Program-made: the position numbers and the translations under genes | Part shown: positions 1 through 6,430 of the stretch, piece after piece | Position numbering within the stretch: position 1 is the first letter of the stretch | How the letters are laid out: every line of letters starts with the position of its first letter | NCBI GenBank assembly: GCA_015492915.1 | Contig: WGED01000089.1 | Location: forward strand, 1-6,549 | Source: Cyclobacteriaceae bacterium | GTDB lineage: Bacteria > Bacteroidota > Bacteroidia > Cytophagales > Cyclobacteriaceae | DNA length: 6,549 bases | Reading direction: 5' to 3' | The notes under the pieces: generated by a model | The model's input: only the letters and a program-made list of their open reading frames with translations | What the model was told of the DNA's origin: nothing | Database searches by the model: none

Positions 1-1
1 G

Positions 2-691
2 CACAGAAAACTGTATGAGCTTTTGCGCAAGCATATCGTGGAAGGGGTGTATCCGGAGGGCAGCCTCCTGCCTTCGGAGAATGAGCTCTGCTCTTTGCAT
101 GGTGTCACGCGGCCCACGGTACGGCAGGCGCTGTCGAGGCTGGCCAACGAGGGTTACATCGTGAGGCACCAAGGCAAGGGGAGTATCGTAAAATCCCTGC
201 CCAAAGGAATCGGCATTTTGTCATTGCAGGGTACGACCACGGGTGTGGGAACATCGAACCTGATCACGAGGCCGTTGAAAAAACCGTACATTTCCCAATG
301 GCCCGATAATTTTCCTTTTGACCTCTCGGGGCTGGAACTCGAATCGGGCTGTATCATTTTGGAACGGCAGCGCATCGTGGATGGTGAGCCCGTGCTGTAT
401 GAGGTCACCTATATCCCCAATATCAACATCCCGCGATTCCTCCAGAAAAATTTTGAGAATAAATCGCTTTTTGACGTAATGCGCCAAAGCTATAATATCG
501 TAGTGAAAGGTGGCCGGCAAAAAATCATGGCCATCCCCGCCGGCAAAGTGATCAACCGCTACCTCCAGATCGAACAGGGTAAGCCCATTTTAAAGCTCGA
601 CCGCAAACTGGAAACCAACAGGCCGGATTATAGTTTTTACTCCATCATTTACTGCAATACCAACAACTTCTATCTCGAAGGCAGTTTTTGA
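2..691 (+). CDS. GntR-family (HutC/UTRA-type) transcriptional regulator, 5' end cut by window edge
   Basis: A cytoplasmic DNA-binding repressor or activator. The visible 229 residues begin with HRKLYELLRKHIVEGVYPEG, the usual first helix of a GntR winged helix-turn-helix. LPSENELCSLHGVTRPTVRQ and the following ALSRLANEGYIVRHQGKGS form the recognition helix and wing, within about residues 1-60. The rest, about residues 80-229, fits a UTRA effector-binding domain: conserved-looking stretches are ILERQRIVDGEPVLYEVTYIP and a C-terminal strand pattern ending PDYSFYSIIYCNTNNFYLEGSF. The reading frame stays open to the left edge and family sequence precedes the TTG at 23, so that TTG is not the start; only a few residues are probably missing. 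HutC-type regulators respond to small ligands such as sugars, sugar phosphates or amino acids; the ligand cannot be told here. It lies 246 bases before ppdK on the same strand, with a possible terminator between, so its target may be upstream, off the window. Family is confident; target is unknown. Confidence 0.93.
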   Translation, partial: HRKLYELLRKHIVEGVYPEGSLLPSENELCSLHGVTRPTVRQALSRLANEGYIVRHQGKGSIVKSLPKGIGILSLQGTTTGVGTSNLITRPLKKPYISQWPDNFPFDLSGLELESGCIILERQRIVDGEPVLYEVTYIPNINIPRFLQKNFENKSLFDVMRQSYNIVVKGGRQKIMAIPAGKVINRYLQIEQGKPILKLDRKLETNRPDYSFYSIIYCNTNNFYLEGSF

Positions 692-692
692 T

Positions 693-737
693 TTATCAGG
701 AAAAATTCATCATTTTTCCATGGCTTTTCCGTGATAA
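693..737 (+). terminator. Possible weak terminator or alternative hairpins after the GntR gene
   Basis: Two mutually exclusive foldings begin just after the stop codon. The short one pairs GGAAAAA (699-705) with TTTTTCC (713-719) over a 7-base loop. The long one pairs TTATCAGGAAAA (693-704) with TTTTCC-G-TGATAA (725-737) with a single bulged G and a 20-base loop. Both stems are AT-rich and neither is followed by a strong T run, so termination is plausible but weak. Confidence 0.35.
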
Positions 738-780
738 TTCCGGCAATGTTCAAAGCATTTACCAAGCGGCTTTATTTTTT

Positions 781-870
781 TGTCATTAAACCTGAATAAA
801 GATTAATTATTGCCTAAATTGCGGCCCCAAATAAAAACCAAAGCGATTGGTTGATTTTTCTGTCATTAAA
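781..870 (+). promoter_or_regulatory. Upstream region of ppdK: repeated 10-mer and short palindrome, possible control sites
   Basis: The exact 10-mer TGTCATTAAA occurs at 781-790 and 861-870, each preceded by a T-run and followed within a few bases by CCTGA or TTCCTGA. Between them, 836-852 reads AACCAA-AGCGA-TTGGTT, a 6-bp inverted repeat with a 5-base spacer, the size of a typical dimeric-repressor operator. I found no clear TAnnTTTG promoter in 692-937. Whether these are binding sites is inference; the short A/T-rich repeat could be chance. Confidence 0.3.
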
Positions 871-937
871 TTCCTGACTTCAAATTTTAACAAACCATCA
901 TATAAACAAGAGATCATTTTAAACAAATAGTAAGATC

Positions 938-3619
938 ATGAGCGACAAAAAGTATGTTTATTTTTTTGCTGCCAATAAGGCAGAAGGCAAAGCCGAAATG
1001 AAGAATTTGCTGGGTGGCAAAGGCGCCAACCTGGCTGAAATGTGCAACCTGGGTGTCCCCGTGCCTCCGGGTTTCACCATAAGTACCGAAGTATGTACCG
1101 CATATTATGAAAATAACAGGCAATATCCGGAAGGTCTGGAAGAAGAAGTAAAAGCTGCGCTTGCCAAAGTTGAAGAAGAGCAAGGCAAAAAATTCGGGGA
1201 TCCATCAAATCCATTGCTTTTCTCAGTACGATCAGGCGCACGCGTTTCCATGCCGGGCATGATGGACACCGTCCTCAATTTGGGTATCAATGAAGAGATC
1301 ACTGAGGGGCTGGCCAAGCTGTCAGGCAATCCCCGTTTTGCGTGGGATTCATTCCGCAGATTTGTGCAGATGTACGGCGATGTGGTACTGGACCTCAAGC
1401 CCGTGAACAAGGAAGATGAAGATCCTTTCGAGGTGATCATCGAAAAGAAAAAGAAAGACCGTGGCGTGGAGCTCGATACCGACCTGACCACCGAAGATCT
1501 CAAAGAGCTTGTAAATGAATTCAAGGCTGCCATCAAGGAAAAAACGGGCAAGGATTTTCCTGAAGATCCAATGGAGCAGCTCTGGGGCGCTGTTGGTGCC
1601 GTTTTTGGCAGCTGGATGAACGACAGAGCTATCCGGTACAGGCAACTTAACGAGATTCCAAGCGAGTGGGGAACAGCCGTCAACGTACAGTCGATGGTAT
1701 TCGGCAATATGGGTGATGATTGCGCCACAGGTGTTGCTTTCACAAGAGACCCGGCCACAGGCAAAAAGATCTTTTACGGCGAATATCTCGTGAATGCACA
1801 AGGCGAAGACGTAGTGGCAGGAATCAGGACACCACAACCGATCAACTCATCCACCAAGACGGACCCATCGCAAGTCACACTGGAAGAATTAATGCCCGTG
1901 CCCTACAAGGAACTTGTCGAGATTTATAAAAAGCTCGAACACCATTACAAGGACATGCAGGACATCGAGTTCACGATACAACAGGGCAAGCTCTATATGC
2001 TACAGACCAGGAACGGCAAGCGAACCGCCGCTGCTGCTGTAAGGATTGCCGTTGATATGGTCGAAGAAGGACTTATCGACAAGAACACCGCCGTGATGCG
2101 TGTTGCTCCCGAGCAGCTCGATCAATTGCTTCACCCGATGTTCGACCCCAAGGCCGAAAAGAATGTCGTGGCCACAGGTCTTCCCGCTTCGCCGGGCGCT
2201 GCCACAGGCCGGATCGTCTTCCATGCTGAAGATGCTGAAGAATGGGCGGCCAAAGGCGAAGATGTAATCCTCGTCCGTATCGAAACCTCACCCGAAGATA
2301 TCGGCGGTATGCATGTCGCTAAGGGTATCCTGACACAAAGAGGCGGTATGACCTCACACGCTGCTGTGGTAGCACGTGGTATGGGTACCTGCTGTGTGGC
2401 CGGTTGTGGTGATCTCGAGATCAGCTATCAGGACAAGACAATGAAGGTTGGTGATAAAGTATTCAAAGAAGGCGACTGGATATCACTCGATGGTTCCACA
2501 GGCCAGGTGATCGAAGGCAAAGTGCCAACGGTTGATCCGGAACTCTCAGGCCATTTCGGCACGCTGATGCAGTGGGCTGACGATATCAGGCGCCTCAATG
2601 TACGCACCAATGCAGATACACCACACGATGCAACCGTTGCACGTAACTTCGGCGCCGAAGGCATCGGACTGTGCCGCACAGAGCATATGTTCTTCGAAGG
2701 TGACCGCATTAAGGCTGTAAGAGAAATGATCCTTGCCGACGATGAGGCAGGAAGGCGCACAGCCCTTGAGAAATTACTTCCTTACCAGCGAGAAGATTTT
2801 TATGGCATTTTCAAGGCCATGAGCGGCCTGCCGGTGACCATCCGAACACTCGACCCGCCATTGCACGAATTCCTCCCGCATGAGGATGAGAATCAGCAGG
2901 AAATGGCCGAGGAGATGGGCGTCAGCCTCGAAGAAGTAAAAGCAAAAGTCGAGGCGCTTCACGAATTTAACCCTATGCTGGGACACAGAGGTTGTCGCCT
3001 TGGCATCACTTATCCCGAGATCACGGAGATGCAGGCAAGGGCTATAATGGAAGCCGCATGCGATCTGGTAAAAGAAGGTGTGGAGGTTTATCCTGAGATC
3101 ATGATTCCGCTGGTAGGCACAAAGGCCGAACTGAAAAACCAGAAAGCCGTTGTAGTAGCTACTGCCGAGAAGGTGATAGAAGAGAAAGGTGTACAAGTTG
3201 ATTACAAGGTTGGAACAATGATCGAAGTACCGAGGGCGGCACTCACGGCAAACGAGATCGCTGAGGAAGCTGAGTTCTTCTCATTCGGCACCAATGACTT
3301 GACCCAGATGACTTTCGGTTACAGCCGTGACGATGCCGGCGTATTCCTGAAGGAGTACATCGCCAGAGGTATCCTGGAAAATGATCCTTTCCAAAGTCTC
3401 GATCAGAGCGGCGTCGGTCAGCTTGTTCAGATGGGTGTTGAAAAAGGACGCCAGACGAAAAAAGACCTGAAGGTGGGAATCTGCGGAGAGCATGGCGGTG
3501 ATCCGAAATCTGTTGTTTTCTGTCATCAGACAGGTCTTAACTACGTTAGCTGCTCACCTTATCGTGTGCCGATTGCCAGACTGGCTGCCGCACAGGCTCA
3601 GATCCAATTTCCTGGCTAA
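938..3619 (+). CDS. ppdK: Pyruvate, phosphate dikinase (EC 2.7.9.1)
   Basis: Catalyses the reversible reaction ATP + phosphate + pyruvate = AMP + PPi + phosphoenolpyruvate in the cytosol. It serves PEP synthesis or, in reverse, PPi-linked glycolysis. The 893-residue length is normal for bacterial PPDK. Domains in order: an N-terminal ATP-grasp domain (GGKGANLAEM at 26-35, SVRSGARVSMPGMMDT at 96-111, with E344, Q356 and R358 in the QDIEFTI...LQTRNG segment); the swivelling phosphohistidine domain with GGMTSHAAVVARG, where H474 carries phosphate and T472 is the position targeted by PPDK regulatory protein in this family; and a C-terminal PEP/pyruvate TIM barrel with R580 (CRTEH), R636 (IRTLDPPLHEF), E763 (MIEVPRAAL), N786/D787 (FGTNDLTQ) and C849 (GICGEHGG). 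All expected catalytic residues are present. The ATG at 938 starts directly at the family N-terminus; there is no clear ribosome-binding site, only an A-rich leader. A strong terminator follows, so it looks monocistronic. Confidence 0.98.
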   Translation: MSDKKYVYFFAANKAEGKAEMKNLLGGKGANLAEMCNLGVPVPPGFTISTEVCTAYYENNRQYPEGLEEEVKAALAKVEEEQGKKFGDPSNPLLFSVRSGARVSMPGMMDTVLNLGINEEITEGLAKLSGNPRFAWDSFRRFVQMYGDVVLDLKPVNKEDEDPFEVIIEKKKKDRGVELDTDLTTEDLKELVNEFKAAIKEKTGKDFPEDPMEQLWGAVGAVFGSWMNDRAIRYRQLNEIPSEWGTAVNVQSMVFGNMGDDCATGVAFTRDPATGKKIFYGEYLVNAQGEDVVAGIRTPQPINSSTKTDPSQVTLEELMPVPYKELVEIYKKLEHHYKDMQDIEFTIQQGKLYMLQTRNGKRTAAAAVRIAVDMVEEGLIDKNTAVMRVAPEQLDQLLHPMFDPKAEKNVVATGLPASPGAATGRIVFHAEDAEEWAAKGEDVILVRIETSPEDIGGMHVAKGILTQRGGMTSHAAVVARGMGTCCVAGCGDLEISYQDKTMKVGDKVFKEGDWISLDGSTGQVIEGKVPTVDPELSGHFGTLMQWADDIRRLNVRTNADTPHDATVARNFGAEGIGLCRTEHMFFEGDRIKAVREMILADDEAGRRTALEKLLPYQREDFYGIFKAMSGLPVTIRTLDPPLHEFLPHEDENQQEMAEEMGVSLEEVKAKVEALHEFNPMLGHRGCRLGITYPEITEMQARAIMEAACDLVKEGVEVYPEIMIPLVGTKAELKNQKAVVVATAEKVIEEKGVQVDYKVGTMIEVPRAALTANEIAEEAEFFSFGTNDLTQMTFGYSRDDAGVFLKEYIARGILENDPFQSLDQSGVGQLVQMGVEKGRQTKKDLKVGICGEHGGDPKSVVFCHQTGLNYVSCSPYRVPIARLAAAQAQIQFPG

Positions 3620-3641
3620 CCGGTTTTGAAATAAAATTAAG

Positions 3642-3673
3642 AAAAGGCTGTTTCAAATGAAGCAGCCTTTTTT
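3642..3673 (+). terminator. Intrinsic terminator of ppdK
   Basis: AAAAGGCTGTTTC (3642-3654) pairs with GAAGCAGCCTTTT (3659-3671) around an AAAT loop, giving a 13-bp stem with one G-T wobble. The descending arm runs directly into a six-T tract (3668-3673). It lies 22 bases after the ppdK stop and separates it from the following gene. Confidence 0.92.
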
Positions 3674-3780
3674 ATTACCTCCTTTCTGTTTTATGAAAAA
3701 ACGGCCATTTTCTCATGACTTTACCACACAAGATTTTTTCTTTTTTATCTTTATAAAAAACGAGTAAATTGTTACACTCA

Positions 3781-5913
3781 ATGGAGGTGCTGAAATACAG
3801 ACACTTTTTGCCATTTTTACTGTCTTCTCTTCTGTTGGCTGCCTGTGGTGAAAAAAATGATCAAAAATTCATAGCTGACAAAGACTGGCCCGTTTATCTC
3901 GGCGACAGGCACAACAGCCACTATTCACCCCTCAACCAGATCAACCGCGAAAATGTGAACCAACTAAAACCTGCCTGGACCTACCACACCGGCGACGCAG
4001 ATCCCGGTGGCCATACACAGATACAATGTAACCCCCTCATCATCGACGGCGTGTTGTACGGCACCTCGCCGAAATTGAAAGTTTTTGCGCTGGATGCCGC
4101 TACAGGAAAACAGAAATGGCTTTTTGACCCAGCCACTAAAACTTCCTTCGCCCTGAATGTGAATCGTGGCGTAACCTATTGGGAAGACGGTGATGATAAA
4201 AGAATATTTTTTACAGCAGGCCCGTACCTCTACGTCCTTAATGCGGAAACCGGACAGCCCATCTCAACCTTCGGATTTCAGGGCAGGGCTTCTTTGAAGT
4301 CTAAACTCGGCAAATACGCCCAGAAACTGTATGTAGTGGCCACTACGCCGGGCGTCATATACAAAGACCTGCTCATCATGGGCACACGTGTATCGGAGAG
4401 CCGTGTGGCCGCTCCGGGGTTTATCAGGGCCTACGATGTGCGAACGGGCATTGTGCGATGGGTTTTTCACACCATTCCCCGTCCGGGGGAATACGGCTAT
4501 GAGACATGGCCCGAAGATGCCTGGAAAACCACAGGCGGCGTGAATGCCTGGGCAGGCTTTGCTCTTGATCGGAAACGTGGCATTCTGTATGCCCCCACCG
4601 GATCGGCCTCATATGATTTTTACGGAGGGGACAGAAAAGGTGCCAACCTGTTTGCCAACTGCCTCATTGCGCTTGACGCTAAAACCGGGAAGAGGATATG
4701 GCACTTTCAGACCGTCCATCACGACATCTGGGACAGAGACCTGCCCGCCCCGCCCAACCTTGTCACCTTAAATCATAATGGCAAAGAGGTTGATGCTATA
4801 GCTCAAATCACCAAATCAGGATTTGTCTTTTTATTCGATCGCGAAACGGGGAAACCGCTGTTTCCGATAGAAGAACGACCCGTGAAACCCAGTGACCTGG
4901 AGGGTGAAGAGGCCTGGCCCACACAGCCATTCCCACTCAAACCACCTCCTTTTTCAGGACAAAAACTGACCATGGACAACGTGACTGACATCAGCAAAGA
5001 ATCCTACGAATATATTGCCGGCATCCTGACCAACGTGCGCACGGGTGAGCAGTTCATCCCGCCCAGCAGGCAGGGTACCATCATCTACCCGGGGTTCGAC
5101 GGCGGCGGCGAGTGGGGCGGTGCAGCCTGGGATCCCGAATCGCATTTGTTGTATGTCAATGCCAACGAAATGGCCTGGCTGCTGACCATGGTCGAACGTA
5201 AGCCTGACCCCTCCAATCTGGGCAGGTCGGTGTATATGGGAAATTGTGCATTTTGTCATGGTCAGGATATGAAGGGGGACATGACCGGGGCATATCCCAC
5301 CCTTTTAAATATCGCTGAAAAATACTCCAAAAAGGAAATGGAAGAAATCATCATGAAAGGAAAAAACTTCATGCCAGGATGGAAACAGCTCGGTAAGACA
5401 AGGATCAATGCAGTCATTGACTATATAACGGATCCCGGAAAATCAACAGTTGAAGCAATACCTTCCGTTGAAATGGACGAAGATGAATTACCTTTTATCC
5501 ATACAGGTTATAACAGGCTGTTCGATCCGTTCGGCTATCCGGCCATGAAACCTCCGTGGGGCACGCTGAGCGCCATAGACCTGGATAAGGGGACCATCGT
5601 GTGGCAAGTGCCGCTTGGTGAATATGAAGAACTGATAAAAAAGGGGATTCCCAAAACGGGCACGGAAAATTACGGCGGGCCGGTGGTTACTGCAGGAGGA
5701 TTGATATTTATCGGCGCCTCCAAAGACGAACATTTCAGGGCATTTGACAAGACAACCGGCGAGGAGCTCTGGAAATACAAACTGCCCGCGGGAGGATATG
5801 CCACACCGGCAATTTATGAGGTAAATGGCAAACAGTATGTGGTGATCGCTTGCGGCGGCGGTAAGATGAGCACCAAATCGGGCGATGCTTATGTCGCTTT
5901 CAGCCTGCCGTAA
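3781..5913 (+). CDS. PQQ-dependent quinohemoprotein dehydrogenase (glucose dehydrogenase-like), lipoprotein with internal cytochrome c domain
   Basis: An envelope enzyme that should oxidise a sugar or alcohol with pyrroloquinoline quinone and pass electrons to its own heme c. The 710-residue product starts with a lipoprotein signal peptide, lipobox LLAAC with Cys22. This favours the ATG at 3781 over the in-frame TTG at 3769; no Shine-Dalgarno is visible. A PQQ propeller follows (WPVYLGDRHNSHYSPLNQI; repeats such as VFALDAATGKQKWLF at 101-115, IALDAKTGKRIWHF at 296-309 and RAFDKTTGEELW at 653-664). HHDIWDRDLPAPPNL and ITKSGFVFLFDRETG hold D318 and K345, spaced as the catalytic Asp and Lys of E. 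coli membrane glucose dehydrogenase. A cytochrome c segment (about 480-555) has C489-A-F-C492-H493 and probable axial Met531 (FMPGW), then the propeller resumes. There is no vicinal Cys-Cys pair as in PQQ alcohol dehydrogenases, nor the five-helix membrane anchor of Gcd. No PQQ synthesis genes are in the window. The substrate is not determined. Confidence 0.93.
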   Translation: MEVLKYRHFLPFLLSSLLLAACGEKNDQKFIADKDWPVYLGDRHNSHYSPLNQINRENVNQLKPAWTYHTGDADPGGHTQIQCNPLIIDGVLYGTSPKLKVFALDAATGKQKWLFDPATKTSFALNVNRGVTYWEDGDDKRIFFTAGPYLYVLNAETGQPISTFGFQGRASLKSKLGKYAQKLYVVATTPGVIYKDLLIMGTRVSESRVAAPGFIRAYDVRTGIVRWVFHTIPRPGEYGYETWPEDAWKTTGGVNAWAGFALDRKRGILYAPTGSASYDFYGGDRKGANLFANCLIALDAKTGKRIWHFQTVHHDIWDRDLPAPPNLVTLNHNGKEVDAIAQITKSGFVFLFDRETGKPLFPIEERPVKPSDLEGEEAWPTQPFPLKPPPFSGQKLTMDNVTDISKESYEYIAGILTNVRTGEQFIPPSRQGTIIYPGFDGGGEWGGAAWDPESHLLYVNANEMAWLLTMVERKPDPSNLGRSVYMGNCAFCHGQDMKGDMTGAYPTLLNIAEKYSKKEMEEIIMKGKNFMPGWKQLGKTRINAVIDYITDPGKSTVEAIPSVEMDEDELPFIHTGYNRLFDPFGYPAMKPPWGTLSAIDLDKGTIVWQVPLGEYEELIKKGIPKTGTENYGGPVVTAGGLIFIGASKDEHFRAFDKTTGEELWKYKLPAGGYATPAIYEVNGKQYVVIACGGGKMSTKSGDAYVAFSLP

Positions 5914-5924
5914 AAGCAAGGATG

Positions 5925-5972
5925 CATATAAAACAAAAGCGGGAAAATATTCCGGTCGTATATTTTCCCGCT
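5925..5972 (-). terminator. Intrinsic terminator of the minus-strand RNA gene, probably shared with the PQQ dehydrogenase gene
   Basis: A perfect 13-bp inverted repeat, AGCGGGAAAATAT (5938-5950) and ATATTTTCCCGCT (5960-5972), encloses a 9-base loop. Read on the minus strand, the stem is followed at once by TTTTGTTTTATAT (5937 down to 5925), the classic U-rich tail. Read on the plus strand it has only an upstream A-rich stretch and no T tract. It therefore fits minus-strand termination best, while it may also stop the convergent plus-strand gene ending at 5913. Confidence 0.85.
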
Positions 5973-6233
5973 CCATGAACCGTGAACCGTAGTTCCCGGA
6001 ACATGCCAGGTTACTGTTATTGGGCTTCATTCCGGTTGCCCGGAAATCTGATCATTTGTGAGGTTTAAGATGCCGGCTTTACAGCCTTTATCTCGGTAGC
6101 AAGTCATGTCTGAAGCTTGCGCTTTTTCAACTGATCTCCACCTTTCGGTGAATTATCAGTCCTTTATGCCTTGCTGCCAGGGCCTCACTCGTGATCCGGA
6201 ATTTTACTTCCGGCCTTTTATCCCTCACCTGGT
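5930..6233 (-). ncRNA. Candidate structured noncoding RNA, about 300 nt, family not recognised
   Basis: Transcribed leftward between a promoter (6238-6268) and a terminator (5925-5972), with no convincing ORF. Helices seen (minus strand, 5' arm/3' arm): P1 CCAGGT 6232-6227/ACCTGG 6011-6006 closes the fold and begins at the predicted transcript start. A hairpin pairs CCGGAA 6213-6208 with TTCCGG 6201-6196. P2 pairs ATCA 6195-6192 with TGAT 6054-6051, then, past a 3x3 internal loop, GTGAGG 6188-6183 with CCTCAC 6063-6058. P3 pairs GGCAGCAAG 6178-6170 with CTTGCTACC 6103-6095 (one C-A mismatch). Inside P3, P4 pairs ACTGAT 6160-6155 with ATCAGT 6135-6130, capped by CACC-GAAA-GGTG, and P5 is AAGC-GCAA-GCTT (6124-6113). 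P6 pairs AGAT 6093-6090 with ATCT 6071-6068, capped by GGCT-GTAA-AGCC. P7 is TTCCGG-GCAA-CCGGAA (6045-6030). All helices are nested and four hairpins end in GNRA tetraloops. I do not see RNase P, tmRNA, SRP or cobalamin/TPP riboswitch signature sequences. It is not a leader, because it ends in a terminator facing an oppositely oriented gene. Confidence 0.75.
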
Positions 6234-6237
6234 AATT

Positions 6238-6268
6238 CAAAAGTAACAGATGGCATGATACCCACAAA
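6238..6268 (-). promoter_or_regulatory. Bacteroidota-type promoter of the structured RNA
   Basis: On the minus strand, TTTG (6268-6265) is followed after exactly 19 bases by TACTTTTG (6245-6238). This matches the Bacteroidota sigma factor consensus TTTG-N17-23-TAnnTTTG at every specified base. The expected start site, a few bases past the -7 element, falls at about 6234-6231, where the closing helix P1 of the RNA begins at 6232. No other element in the window fits this consensus as well. Confidence 0.8.
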
Positions 6269-6399
6269 ATATTTTACCCGTTTGTTTCCCACACTTTTCA
6301 CACAAATTTTTCAGCCATTTTCCATATCATTTTAACATGTTATCCTCAGTTATTTTTACTTTTCCACAAATGATCTACACATTATTCACATTGTTCACT
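6258..6399 (+). other. Cluster of DnaA-box-like 9-mers in AT-rich DNA, candidate replication origin
   Basis: All listed sites lie on the plus strand, compared with TTATCCACA. The best are TTATTCACA (6382-6390, a full match to the relaxed TTATNCACA), TTTTCCACA (6360-6368, 8/9) and TTATCCTCA (6340-6348, 8/9). Weaker ones (7/9) are ATACCCACA (6258), TTTCCCACA (6285), CTTTTCACA (6294, counting any base at position 5), TGATCTACA (6371) and TTGTTCACT (6391). Starts at 6340, 6360, 6371, 6382 and 6391 are 20, 11, 11 and 9 bases apart, close to helical repeats. The surroundings are very AT-rich and noncoding, with a 10-bp palindrome TAACATGTTA at 6333-6342. Origin function is inference. The array could instead be a DnaA titration or regulatory site, or a chance product of C/A/T-rich sequence. 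The -33 element of the RNA promoter overlaps the leftmost weak site. Confidence 0.45.
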
Positions 6400-6430
6400 T
6401 CCTATGCATTCAAGAATAAAAATTCCGATT

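Noticed and set aside
23..25. TTG as the start of the GntR regulator
   Set aside because: In-frame codons 2-22 encode typical GntR first-helix residues (HRKLYEL), so the gene starts off the left edge.
815..821. TAAATTG before ppdK as a -7 element
   Set aside because: It is one base short of the consensus, and the nearest upstream TTTG (779-782) is 32 bases away, outside the usual spacing.
1105..1837. Long minus-strand open frames inside ppdK (219 and 162 residues)
   Set aside because: They are antisense to a fully conserved gene, serine/arginine-rich or of odd composition, and resemble no family.
3746..3771. Promoter-like TATCTTTA and TAAATTG before the PQQ dehydrogenase
   Set aside because: Both deviate from TAnnTTTG and neither has a TTTG at the right distance upstream.
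3769..3780. TTG start adding four residues to the PQQ dehydrogenase
   Set aside because: The ATG at 3781 gives a normal-length lipoprotein signal peptide; the extra residues add nothing and no ribosome-binding site supports the TTG.
5976..5989. Tandem TGAACCG copies as a repeat element or att site
   Set aside because: Only two 7-base copies in the 3' tail of the RNA gene; too short to support a mobile or recombination feature.
5488..6030. 180-residue minus-strand open frame running from the RNA region into the dehydrogenase gene
   Set aside because: It crosses the strong minus-strand terminator, is antisense to conserved propeller sequence, and has no recognisable protein features.
5930..6233. 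Known RNA families for the minus-strand RNA: RNase P, tmRNA, SRP RNA, cobalamin or TPP riboswitch, group II intron domain V
   Set aside because: GAGGAAAGTCC and ACAGAA (RNase P), a tRNA-like 3' end and tag frame (tmRNA), the SRP domain IV loop, riboswitch box sequences and the paired AGCCGTATG half of domain V are all missing.
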